12,048 bases of DNA. It comes from an uncultured Ruminococcus sp. GTDB lineage: Bacteria; Bacillota; Clostridia; Oscillospirales; CAG-272. This document shows positions 1-6,055 of this stretch, one piece after another; position 1 is the stretch's first letter; every line of letters starts with the position of its first letter. The stretch is taken from positions 1-12,048 of the forward strand of contig CACZOH010000119.1 in NCBI GenBank assembly GCA_902782785.1, given 5' to 3'. The translations under genes and the position numbers were made by a program. Below the pieces are notes generated by a model. That model was not told the DNA's origin. It worked only from the letters and a program-made list of their open reading frames with translations, and did not search any database.

Positions 1-48
1 ACAAAAGCGTCCGGCTTCGATACGAAAAGAGTCGGCGTAACGATACCC

Positions 49-636
49 GTGATAGGTATTACGGGACAGAGCGGCGCGGGCAAAAGCACGGTGGCGAAGC
101 TATTTGAAAAAAGCGGCGCGTACGTCGCGGACTGCGATAAAATATACCACGAATTGCTTTACAGGAATTCGCCCGTCGTTTCTGCGATAAAGGAGCGCTT
201 TCCGTTTGCGGTAAAGGACGGTATGCTTGACAGACCGTCGCTCGCCGCCGCCGTGTTTTCCGACAAAGAGAAGCTCTCGCTTCTCAACCGCATAACGCAC
301 GGCGCGATACTTTCCGAGGTGAGAAACAGGCTGAGGCAGGCGGAGCGCGACGGATATACGCTTGCCGCGGTAGACGCGTCGCAGCTTTTTGAATCCGGGT
401 ACGACGCGGAATGCACTGCGGTCGTCGGCGTCTGCGCGGATGAGGAAACAAGGATAAAGCGCATTACGGAAAGAGACGGGATAAGCCGTGAAAAAGCGCT
501 CTCCCGCATATCGGGTCAGCATAACGAGGACTTTTTCCGCGTATATTGTGACTGTATAATAGAAAACCGCGGAGACGAAAAAGAGCTTATCGAAAAAACT
601 AACGGGATCATATCAAAATACACGGTGAAAAAATGA
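49..636 (+). CDS. coaE: Dephospho-CoA kinase, 5' end uncertain
   Basis: Catalyses the last step of coenzyme A synthesis, ATP-dependent phosphorylation of dephospho-CoA, in the cytoplasm. The protein opens with a P-loop (GQSGAGKST, residues 6-14), followed by the acidic D-C-D (28-30) typical of the family, a QLFESG stretch (112-117) in place of the usual PLLFE, and a lid with spaced Arg residues ending in a Gln (RITERDG 138-144, SRISGQ 152-157). At 195 aa it has the normal family length. The GTG at 49 puts the P-loop where it belongs but has no clear Shine-Dalgarno. The frame is open to base 1, so a somewhat earlier start outside the window is possible. Another frame ends with TAA at 38-40 and may be the tail of the preceding gene. 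The stop overlaps the next start (ATGA, 633-636), so the two are translationally coupled. Confidence 0.92.
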   Translation: MIGITGQSGAGKSTVAKLFEKSGAYVADCDKIYHELLYRNSPVVSAIKERFPFAVKDGMLDRPSLAAAVFSDKEKLSLLNRITHGAILSEVRNRLRQAERDGYTLAAVDASQLFESGYDAECTAVVGVCADEETRIKRITERDGISREKALSRISGQHNEDFFRVYCDCIIENRGDEKELIEKTNGIISKYTVKK

Positions 637-1217
637 AACAGGCGATAAAAAGAAGCGTCACGGCGATAATCCTCGTTGCGCTTGCGATAGCGTCGGGCTA
701 CGGGATACAGCAGATATATTACGCGATACAGGCGAAAAACTACCCTCTCGCATACACGGAATACGTTGAAAAATACGCAAAGCAGTACGACGTGCCGGAG
801 GCGGCGGTCTACGCCGTTATAAAGGTTGAGAGCAATTTCGTATATAACGCGGAGTCCTACAAAAAGGCGCGCGGGCTTATGCAGCTGATGCCCGGAACGT
901 TTGAATGGCTTTGCCAAAAGGAGGGGCTCGATCCGTCGGAGCACAGCATAGACGATCCGGAAACGAACATACGGATAGGGACCTGCTATCTTTCGTTTTT
1001 GTATAAGGAATTCGAGATATGGGACACGGTGTTCGCCGCTTATAACGCCGGTCACGGCGTGGTGCGTCAATGGCTTGCGGACAGCAGGTACGGCAAGGAC
1101 GGTCATCTTATAAACATACCGTATTCCGAGACCTCCGGGTACGTGAAAAAGGTGTCCTCGGTCATGGAGGCGTATCAGAAAATACTTAAGGAGAAAAGCG
1201 AAGGAAACGGGTCGTGA
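633..1217 (+). CDS. Membrane-anchored lytic transglycosylase (SLT domain)
   Basis: A small peptidoglycan lytic transglycosylase. It would cleave the MurNAc-GlcNAc glycosidic bond, forming 1,6-anhydro ends, on the outer face of the membrane. Residues 8-30 form one hydrophobic segment after a basic N-terminus (signal anchor). The Slt/lysozyme-like domain covers about 40-185, with the catalytic Glu in VIKVESNF (E66), then GLMQLMP (81-87), the AAYNAG motif (135-140) and a Tyr-Val-Lys-Lys-Val element (170-174), in the canonical order. At 194 aa it is a minimal form of the family without cell-wall binding domains. The start overlaps the coaE stop by 4 nt and has only a poor ribosome binding site, so translation probably depends on coupling. 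A strong terminator lies 65 nt downstream. The family assignment is firm; its physiological role (wall turnover, sporulation or other) is not visible. Confidence 0.93.
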   Translation: MKQAIKRSVTAIILVALAIASGYGIQQIYYAIQAKNYPLAYTEYVEKYAKQYDVPEAAVYAVIKVESNFVYNAESYKKARGLMQLMPGTFEWLCQKEGLDPSEHSIDDPETNIRIGTCYLSFLYKEFEIWDTVFAAYNAGHGVVRQWLADSRYGKDGHLINIPYSETSGYVKKVSSVMEAYQKILKEKSEGNGS

Positions 1218-1281
1218 CCCGGCCGGAACGAATAAATCTTCAGAGTGTTTTTGTTTTGCAACTATATTATACCATGAAAGC

Positions 1282-1334
1282 AGAAAACAGGCAGCCCCTT
1301 TTTCAAGGTTTTTGCCTGTTTTCTTCATTTTTTT
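1282..1334 (+). terminator. Rho-independent terminator of coaE-lytic transglycosylase operon
   Basis: Perfect 12-bp inverted repeat: 1282-1293 (AGAAAACAGGCA) pairs with 1313-1324. A second inner stem, CCTT/AAGG, at 1297-1300 and 1305-1308 closes the loop. A run of seven T follows at 1328-1334. No T-run exists on the other side, so it works for plus-strand transcripts only. Confidence 0.78.
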
Positions 1335-1417
1335 GCTGTCTCTTAATGCGACAGCCCCGTTTGCGTATAGAATAGAGTTATATGATATTTGTTTGAGCGG
1401 TAGAGGAGACCCCTCCC

Positions 1418-1464
1418 CTGCAAAGAAAGGCGGCGCAGGCGTTAGTTTGTACAGCCTTTCGCAG
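1418..1464 (+). repeat. Bulged stem-loop in sigma-gene leader
   Basis: CTGC (1418-1421) and GAAAGGC (1425-1431) pair with GCCTTTC (1454-1460) and GCAG (1461-1464). This makes an 11-bp stem with a three-A bulge and a 22-nt loop. No T-run follows, so it is not an intrinsic terminator. Its right arm overlaps the candidate promoter spacer, so it may act in DNA (operator) or be incidental rather than form in the mRNA. Confidence 0.4.
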
Positions 1465-1475
1465 AAACATATAAC
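1447..1475 (+). promoter_or_regulatory. Candidate promoter for sigma/anti-sigma operon
   Basis: TTGTAC (1447-1452), 17-nt spacer, TATAAC (1470-1475). A consensus TATAAT also occurs at 1477-1482, but without a good -35 at the right distance. The -35 match is weak, and an ECF-dependent autoregulated promoter elsewhere in 1340-1530 cannot be excluded. Confidence 0.38.
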
Positions 1476-1516
1476 TTATAATTACACTTTTTCTTTTTTT
1501 TGTCGTCTTATATTAC

Positions 1517-1528
1517 AGAGGCGCCTCT
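1517..1528. promoter_or_regulatory. 12-bp perfect palindrome upstream of sigma gene
   Basis: AGAGGCGCCTCT is a perfect palindrome ending 3 nt before the GAAAGG ribosome binding site and 19 nt before the ATG. It could be an operator, or a short mRNA hairpin close to the ribosome binding site. No function is shown. Confidence 0.3.
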
Positions 1529-1547
1529 AACGAAAGGATAAATAATA

Positions 1548-2111
1548 ATGCTTTTGACCGATGATGAAATAACCGCACTGTTTTTTGACCGCGACGAAAA
1601 AGCTGTCGCCGAGGTTGATAAAAAATACGGCGAATATCTTAAGTCCGTCGCCCTCAATATGACGGGCGACAGACGCGACGCGGAGGAGTGCGTGAACGAC
1701 GCGTATCTTTCCGCGTGGAATTCCATACCGCCGAGCAGGCCCGCGTCGCTTCAGGCTTATCTCACCGCGCTTTTAAGAAACGCCGCGCTTGACGTGATAA
1801 AAAAGAGCAAAAGGGCGCGGCGCATACCGAAAAAGCTGTTTAAACCGCTTGAAGAGCTCTCCGAAATTCTCCCCGGCGGCGACGCCGAGGACGCGATAAC
1901 GGAAAGGGAACTGTCCGGCATCATAAACGGCTACGTCAGACGGTTATCGGATAGACAGCGGTATATTTTCATAAGCCGCTATTACGTAAACCGTTCAATC
2001 GGCGAAATATCAAAGAAGCTCGGCGTGAGCAAATCGACGGTCAACAAGGAGCTTGCGGGAATTAAGCAGGGCTTGAAGGAAAGGTTAGAGAAAGAGGGAT
2101 ACGATATATGA
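1548..2111 (+). CDS. ECF-type sigma-70 family RNA polymerase sigma factor
   Basis: An alternative sigma factor of two-domain ECF architecture, 187 aa. Region 2 runs from about 22 to 90: DAEECVNDAYLSAW (44-57) is the core-binding helix, followed by LLRNAALDVIKK (75-86), the -10 recognition segment. A variable linker covers about 91-130. Region 4 runs from about 131 to 182: LSDRQRYIFISRYY (133-146), then the helix-turn-helix IGEISKKLGVSKSTVNKEL (151-169) that contacts the -35. Start at ATG 1548 with GAAAGG ten nt upstream. The stop overlaps the next ATG (ATGA, 2108-2111), the usual arrangement for a sigma factor and its membrane anti-sigma partner. Sigma factors of this kind in Clostridia often autoregulate. 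The regulon and signal cannot be read from the sequence. Confidence 0.92.
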   Translation: MLLTDDEITALFFDRDEKAVAEVDKKYGEYLKSVALNMTGDRRDAEECVNDAYLSAWNSIPPSRPASLQAYLTALLRNAALDVIKKSKRARRIPKKLFKPLEELSEILPGGDAEDAITERELSGIINGYVRRLSDRQRYIFISRYYVNRSIGEISKKLGVSKSTVNKELAGIKQGLKERLEKEGYDI

Positions 2112-3493
2112 AGAACTTAAAGAAAAAAGAGCTTTTATATAACGCGGTATCGGGCATAGACGACGACGTCATATCGGATTTTTCAGTATATGATAAGTCT
2201 TTACCCGAAAAAAAGGAGAGAAACGCAGCGTACAGACCGGTCCTCGGTATAATCGGCGCGTTTGCGCTGTTTATCGCCGTGTGCGGCGTAACGTACGGGG
2301 GGATAAAATATCTTGAATATAAGGGGAGCATGATACAAAAGCCCGGACAGTCGGAATCTGTCACGGATGAAAACGGAAAGACGGAGCAGGGCGGCGTAGT
2401 GCAATTCCGCCTTGCAAAAAAATCGGTGAAATCGTCAAACGGCAGCTCGGAGACGGTTTACGAATACGACGAATACGGCAGGGTGACAAAAGAGACGACG
2501 ACCACGGGTAAAGGAGAGAAAAGTACAACCGAAAACACGTACGACGAAGCGGGAGATTTAGTCAAACAGTATACAAACAGAAAACTCACCGGCGGTCAGA
2601 AGGGAATAGAGAAAAGAGAAAGCACCTACGACGCATTCGGCCGCATAATAAAGCTGAAAGCGAAGAATGAAACTAACAGCGGGACGTCAGATTACAGCGA
2701 GGAATATGAATACGACGAAGACGGGCGAATCATAAAAATGGTGCAGTCGCAGGGCGTCACTTTTGAGTACGAGTACACGGATAAAAACGGCAGCTATATT
2801 ATGACCGGCGCGGGCGAGACGACGACCGTTACGCTTGACGAAAACGGTTTTCTGATAAAATACGAAACAGAAAAAAACGGCGAGCAAACAATAACGGAAA
2901 TAGAATATGACGGGCACGGAAGACGTACAAAAACAACAATTAACGGCAAAGTCAATGACGAATGTATCCGCACGTATAATGGCGAACTCGTGATGAGCGA
3001 AGAATCAACGCGGTATACGTCAGACGGGGCGGAAAAGACGTATCGGAAATACGAATACGACGGGTACAATAACGAAAAGGGTTACGAGGTTCGCACAGCC
3101 TCGGGCGACGTTGTTTCAAAGGTCACGTACGAATATGAAGCCGTATACGCCGAAGAACCCGTGAAAAAGCTTGTTTTCGCGAATCTGACAGGCGATATGA
3201 GCAGACCCGTGACGAAAGAAAAGATAACAGAGGCTCTTTCACGGTACGGCGGCGATACCGTTATAATCAAAATCAACCCGCGCAAGGATTCGTTTTTGTC
3301 CGATATAAAGGACGCGGTTGACGGTCTCGGATACGACACGCTTGCCGACAACACTTATAACAAAAAAGTATATCAGACGGACGAACAAAGAATTCTTGAG
3401 CTTAAGGCGAACGCCGCCCGCGTTTCCCCCGACGCGCTGTATGAGCTGTTATATTCGTATCACGTGACGTCGATAACCGTATACCGCGCCTGA
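2108..3493 (+). CDS. Probable anti-sigma factor with external YD-repeat domain
   Basis: A 461-aa single-pass membrane protein. Residues 1-43 are cytoplasmic and contain LLYNAVSGIDDDVISD (9-24), resembling the short 'AxxxIDDxxI' segment at the N-terminus of Clostridia anti-sigma factors of the DUF4179 type. One hydrophobic helix spans about 44-66. A linker (70-110) leads to an outer region with YD/RHS-like units: YEYDEYGR (118-125), TYDEAGD (144-150), TYDAFGR (173-179), YEYDEDGR (200-207), IEYDGHGR (265-272) and YEYDGYNN (315-322), with degenerate ones near 223 and 243. A C-terminal mixed alpha/beta domain (about 350-461) is not recognised. The 4-nt overlap with the sigma gene and the N-terminal segment support the anti-sigma role; sequestration and signal are inference. 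It could instead be a membrane sensor co-expressed with the sigma factor. Confidence 0.72.
   Translation: MKNLKKKELLYNAVSGIDDDVISDFSVYDKSLPEKKERNAAYRPVLGIIGAFALFIAVCGVTYGGIKYLEYKGSMIQKPGQSESVTDENGKTEQGGVVQFRLAKKSVKSSNGSSETVYEYDEYGRVTKETTTTGKGEKSTTENTYDEAGDLVKQYTNRKLTGGQKGIEKRESTYDAFGRIIKLKAKNETNSGTSDYSEEYEYDEDGRIIKMVQSQGVTFEYEYTDKNGSYIMTGAGETTTVTLDENGFLIKYETEKNGEQTITEIEYDGHGRRTKTTINGKVNDECIRTYNGELVMSEESTRYTSDGAEKTYRKYEYDGYNNEKGYEVRTASGDVVSKVTYEYEAVYAEEPVKKLVFANLTGDMSRPVTKEKITEALSRYGGDTVIIKINPRKDSFLSDIKDAVDGLGYDTLADNTYNKKVYQTDEQRILELKANAARVSPDALYELLYSYHVTSITVYRA
2459..3073 (+). repeat. Coding repeats: YD (RHS-like) units
   Basis: At least six recognisable copies of a [YI]-x-YD-x-x-GR-type unit, spaced about 20-65 residues apart, with Lys/Thr/Glu-rich strands between. 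They are divergent at the DNA level, so not a recent tandem expansion. Such units form beta-sheet spirals or cages in RHS/teneurin and wall-associated proteins. Here they make up most of the predicted extracytoplasmic part. Confidence 0.72.
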
Positions 3494-3503
3494 ATAAAGA
3501 CGC

Positions 3504-4382
3504 TTATTTAAGATTATCCTGATACTGTTTAGGCGTTGCGCCGTATTTCTGACGGAATATACGGTAAAAATGCTTCATATCCGAATATCCGACCGCCGCG
3601 GCGGCTTGCTTTACCGTCAGAGATGACGAGGAAAGCAGCTCCGCGGCTTTTTTCAGCCTTATTTCCTGCAGGTATTCTACGGGAGAGGTTCCGGTGACGG
3701 ATTTGAAAACGCGGTGAAAATAGCCGGTGCTCAGATACGCGCGCGACGCGAGCAGCTCGCACGTTATTTTTTCGTTGTAATAATCGTTCATATATCTGAT
3801 CGCGCTTTCGGCGATGGCGCGGCGGTACGCGCCGCCGCCGTTTTCCCTGCCGCTCATCTGCAGACGGAATATCGACACGAGCAGACGTATCAGATTAGCC
3901 TCGTTTATTTTTTCGTATCCGTTCTGCTTTTCCTCGTATTCCGTATACATCTCGTTTATCACGGGAAACACGCTTACGGCGTCGTTCAGTATAATGTAGG
4001 GTTTACTGACCGAGCTTTGTTTTTCGTTGTCAAAAAGACAACTGTAAACTATATTTATGAAATCGTCGCTTTTGTTTATCGCAAAGCGCAGGACAGACGG
4101 GTCGAAAATACAGTTGTAAACGACGAGCTGATCCACGTCCTCGCTTTTGAAGCCGTGCGCAACGTTTGAATTCAACAGTATAAGATCGCCTTTTTCTATG
4201 CGCGAGGAGAACCCGTCTCCTATATCGTGTATGCCGCTGCCGGAGGCGATATACGCTATTTCAATAAACTTATGCTTGTGCAGGCTCACGTTTCTGCCGA
4301 CGGTGCAGTTGCATTTCTGCATTATTATTTCGTTCTTGCTGTTGAGCGACAGAACGTTGTCTTCAAACCGAAGGTCATTCAT
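3504..4382 (-). CDS. AraC-family transcriptional regulator with cupin sensor domain
   Basis: A 292-aa DNA-binding regulator. The N-terminal cupin-like ligand domain includes HKHKFIEIAYIASGSG (35-50) and a GDLILLNSNVAHGF strand (65-78). The C-terminal AraC domain (about 190-292) has two helix-turn-helix motifs: first around CELLASRAYLSTGYFHRVFK (208-227), then LTVKQAAAAVGYSDMKHFYR (255-274), with the family signature ending in FRQKYGATPKQY (276-287). Start chosen at 4382 because AGAGGA lies nine nt before it; the ATG nine codons earlier lacks a ribosome binding site and would lie within the expected start of the transcript. It is divergent from the catabolic genes, separated by 178 nt, the classic position for a regulator sensing their substrate. 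Its stop lies only 10 nt from the stop of the convergent anti-sigma gene. Confidence 0.93.
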   Translation of the reverse strand: MNDLRFEDNVLSLNSKNEIIMQKCNCTVGRNVSLHKHKFIEIAYIASGSGIHDIGDGFSSRIEKGDLILLNSNVAHGFKSEDVDQLVVYNCIFDPSVLRFAINKSDDFINIVYSCLFDNEKQSSVSKPYIILNDAVSVFPVINEMYTEYEEKQNGYEKINEANLIRLLVSIFRLQMSGRENGGGAYRRAIAESAIRYMNDYYNEKITCELLASRAYLSTGYFHRVFKSVTGTSPVEYLQEIRLKKAAELLSSSSLTVKQAAAAVGYSDMKHFYRIFRQKYGATPKQYQDNLK

Positions 4383-4411
4383 TTTCGTTATTCCTCTTTT
4401 CCGATACATCC

Positions 4412-4439
4412 ATTATACGTTTTTTATACCCGAATTCAA
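4412..4439 (-). promoter_or_regulatory. Sigma-A promoter of the araC-type gene
   Basis: Read on the minus strand: TTGAAT (4439-4434), 16-nt spacer, TATAAT (4417-4412). Transcription would start near 4405, leaving a 5' leader of about 20-25 nt that still contains the AGAGGA ribosome binding site. This placement supports the downstream start codon at 4382. Confidence 0.65.
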
Positions 4440-4503
4440 CGGTAATTTATTAAAAAAATGCAAAACAGGTCAGAATACCCTAATAAATCGGAAGCGTTGA
4501 CCA

Positions 4504-4532
4504 TTGTTTTTTTCAGAGCGGCGCGGTAAAAT
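4504..4532 (+). promoter_or_regulatory. Candidate promoter of the FucI-like gene
   Basis: TTGTTT (4504-4509), 17-nt spacer, TAAAAT (4527-4532), followed by an A-rich leader and a GAAAGG ribosome binding site. GGTCA (4468-4472) and TGACC (4498-4502) form an inverted pair just upstream, in the region between the divergent promoters, and could be regulator contacts. Both calls are by eye. The promoter match is moderate. Confidence 0.4.
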
Positions 4533-4560
4533 AATAAAAAAAAGAAAGGTGTATCAGATC

Positions 4561-5916
4561 ATGAAAAAAATGAATATCGGCATTATCATACTCGGCAAGT
4601 TCTACACTTTATCCCCGGAAGAAAAAAAGATCGCTGATCACGATCTGCGTAAATCAGACGATATCAATCTGACGGCTGACGAAAAGATCATCAAAAAAAT
4701 GTCCGACCGCGTAAAGGCGCTTTTACCGGAGGACGTTACGACGTTTACGGCAAACGCCGTTACGGAAAACGACGCTCTCAACCTCGGGACAGCCGACGCG
4801 TACGTCGTCGTCCCGTTCAACGTAATCGACGTAGTTTTCGCGGCGCTCCACTCCAAAAACAAACCGATAATCATATACGCTCCGGCGTTTTCCGAAATAT
4901 GGTCGTACGGCAACGTGTTTTATCCTTATTTTATGCGCGATACGAGAAAAATCGACGCAAAGCTCGGAATAAAGCAGGAGGTATATCTCTGCAATGACGA
5001 CGGCGAGCTTTCCTCATACGCTTCGGCTCTGAACGTCAGATTCAAGATAAACAACACAAAAGTCCTCTGCATAGGCGAGGCGATGTACGAGCCGTACCAC
5101 AGCTTCAACTGGGGTTATGAAATGGTGCGTCTGATCCAGGCGAAATACGGCGTTGAATGGAAGCATATAGGCTCCGACAAATTCCTCGAGATATTCAAAA
5201 GCAGCGAAAGCGGCGACGCTTCCGTGATAAACGGCGAAGCGAACGAAAACAGACTGCCCGACGGCTACGATCTGTCAAACCCCGTAAAAACATATCAGAT
5301 ATACAAAAAACTGATAGCCGACGCCGGCGCCGACGCGTTTACGGTCAACTGTATCGAATCCACCGTACATACCGGCTGCAACACCTCCTCGTGCTACGCG
5401 CTGTCAAAGCTGAACGACGACGGCATCGTGGCGGCGTGCGAGGCGGACGTAACGACGCTTATGAATATGCTCATAGTTTCCTATTCGACAAACAAGCCGG
5501 CTTTTATGTGCAACCCGTATCTGTTCCCGCAGGACGACCGGCTGTTCGTATCTCACTGCACTGCGCCTACGAAGCACAGCTATGATTCCGATGAAAAGGA
5601 TGAATTCAACTTATACACTTATTTTGAGATCAGAGATCTTCCATGCGGTCTGCAGGTCATAAAACAGCCCGGACCCGTGACGGTGACAGGTATATCTCAC
5701 GACGGTATGGACAAAATGGTCATAGTTCGCGGAAATCTCATAAGAAACACCGCTTTCCCGTCCTGCCGCACACAGTTTGAGATAGACGTTCCCGGCGGTA
5801 TCAAAAAGCTCGCGGAATGCTATGAGGGACGGCACTGGGCGCTCGTTTACGGCGATATGAGCGATAAAATAGCAAAATCCAACGAGATACTCGGCATTGA
5901 AACCGTATTGATCTGA
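4561..5916 (+). CDS. L-fucose/L-arabinose isomerase-like sugar isomerase
   Basis: A 451-aa protein of the FucI-like isomerase family (aldose-ketose isomerases, metal-dependent). The N-terminal two-thirds look like the alternating alpha/beta FucI/AraA fold (e.g. DAYVVVPFNVIDVVFAAL, 79-96). The C-terminal third carries the family core: CYALSKLNDDGIVAACEADV (278-297), with E294 in the place of a metal-binding Glu, NKPAFMCNPYLF (311-322), SHCTAPTK (331-338) and GRHWALVYGD (423-432). Start set at ATG 4561 because GAAAGGTG lies about ten nt upstream; a TTG at 4504 sits inside the promoter candidate. Substrate is unknown. Family relatives act on fucose, arabinose and, as I recall, sulfoquinovose. 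A 139-nt gap with its own strong promoter separates it from the following genes, so it can be expressed separately, probably under the divergent AraC regulator. Confidence 0.85.
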   Translation: MKKMNIGIIILGKFYTLSPEEKKIADHDLRKSDDINLTADEKIIKKMSDRVKALLPEDVTTFTANAVTENDALNLGTADAYVVVPFNVIDVVFAALHSKNKPIIIYAPAFSEIWSYGNVFYPYFMRDTRKIDAKLGIKQEVYLCNDDGELSSYASALNVRFKINNTKVLCIGEAMYEPYHSFNWGYEMVRLIQAKYGVEWKHIGSDKFLEIFKSSESGDASVINGEANENRLPDGYDLSNPVKTYQIYKKLIADAGADAFTVNCIESTVHTGCNTSSCYALSKLNDDGIVAACEADVTTLMNMLIVSYSTNKPAFMCNPYLFPQDDRLFVSHCTAPTKHSYDSDEKDEFNLYTYFEIRDLPCGLQVIKQPGPVTVTGISHDGMDKMVIVRGNLIRNTAFPSCRTQFEIDVPGGIKKLAECYEGRHWALVYGDMSDKIAKSNEILGIETVLI

Positions 5917-5950
5917 GCTGCTTTTGAAAACACGGCTCATCGTATTGCAA

Positions 5951-6003
5951 ATTGTATAAATTTGTTTTAATTTTTATTATTCCCATTGACAAACTTATAC
6001 AAT
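5951..6003. promoter_or_regulatory. 9-bp inverted repeat flanking the promoter -35
   Basis: ATTGTATAA (5951-5959) and TTATACAAT (5995-6003) are exact reverse complements, with centres 44 nt apart (about four helical turns). The right copy lies in the spacer between -35 and -10, the left copy just upstream of the promoter. This fits a pair of operator half-sites, but AT-rich sequence makes chance matches more likely. Confidence 0.38.
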
Positions 6004-6014
6004 AGTTATATAAT
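5986..6014 (+). promoter_or_regulatory. Perfect-consensus sigma-A promoter
   Basis: TTGACA (5986-5991), exactly 17 nt, TATAAT (6009-6014). Both hexamers match the consensus fully. Transcription would start near 6021, about 35 nt before the ATG at 6056, with a GGAGG ribosome binding site in between. It drives the oxidoreductase-to-dehydrogenase run. Confidence 0.88.
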
Positions 6015-6055
6015 TGACTTAACCTTAAAATTGAAATTTACGGAGGGAAAACATT

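Larger units (their letters stand above)
1218..1547. other. 330-nt intergenic region with terminator and sigma-gene leader
   Basis: No convincing gene here. The left part (1218-1281) shows nothing clear. A terminator follows at 1282-1334. The remaining ~210 nt contain a bulged long stem-loop (1418-1464), a weak promoter candidate (1447-1475) and a 12-bp perfect palindrome (1517-1528) just before the ribosome binding site of the sigma factor gene (GAAAGG, 1532-1537). The 72-codon frame at 1312-1530 spans the terminator, lacks a ribosome binding site and looks non-coding. Confidence 0.7.

Noticed and set aside
1266..1271. TATAAT on the minus strand upstream of the terminator
   Set aside because: No acceptable -35 at 16-18 nt, and no minus-strand gene follows it.
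516..1328. 270-codon open frame on the minus strand
   Set aside because: It lies opposite coaE and the lytic transglycosylase, runs into the terminator, and has basic, low-complexity composition without any family motif. Both plus-strand genes are certain.
1312..1530. 72-codon plus-strand frame in the intergenic region
   Set aside because: Starts within the terminator stem, has no ribosome binding site, and covers the sigma leader hairpin and promoter candidate.
4383..4409. Upstream ATG at 4409 for the AraC-type regulator
   Set aside because: It lies just beside the -10 hexamer and has no ribosome binding site. ATG at 4382 has AGAGGA nine nt before it.
4504..4560. Upstream TTG start giving the FucI-like protein 19 extra residues
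   Set aside because: It falls on the -35 candidate, lacks a ribosome binding site, and encodes a basic tail not expected in the family. ATG 4561 has GAAAGG at good distance.
5914..5939. 7-bp hairpin at the stop of the FucI-like gene as a terminator
   Set aside because: The stem is short with a G-U pair and is not followed directly by a T-run, so the isomerase transcript may well continue into the next genes.
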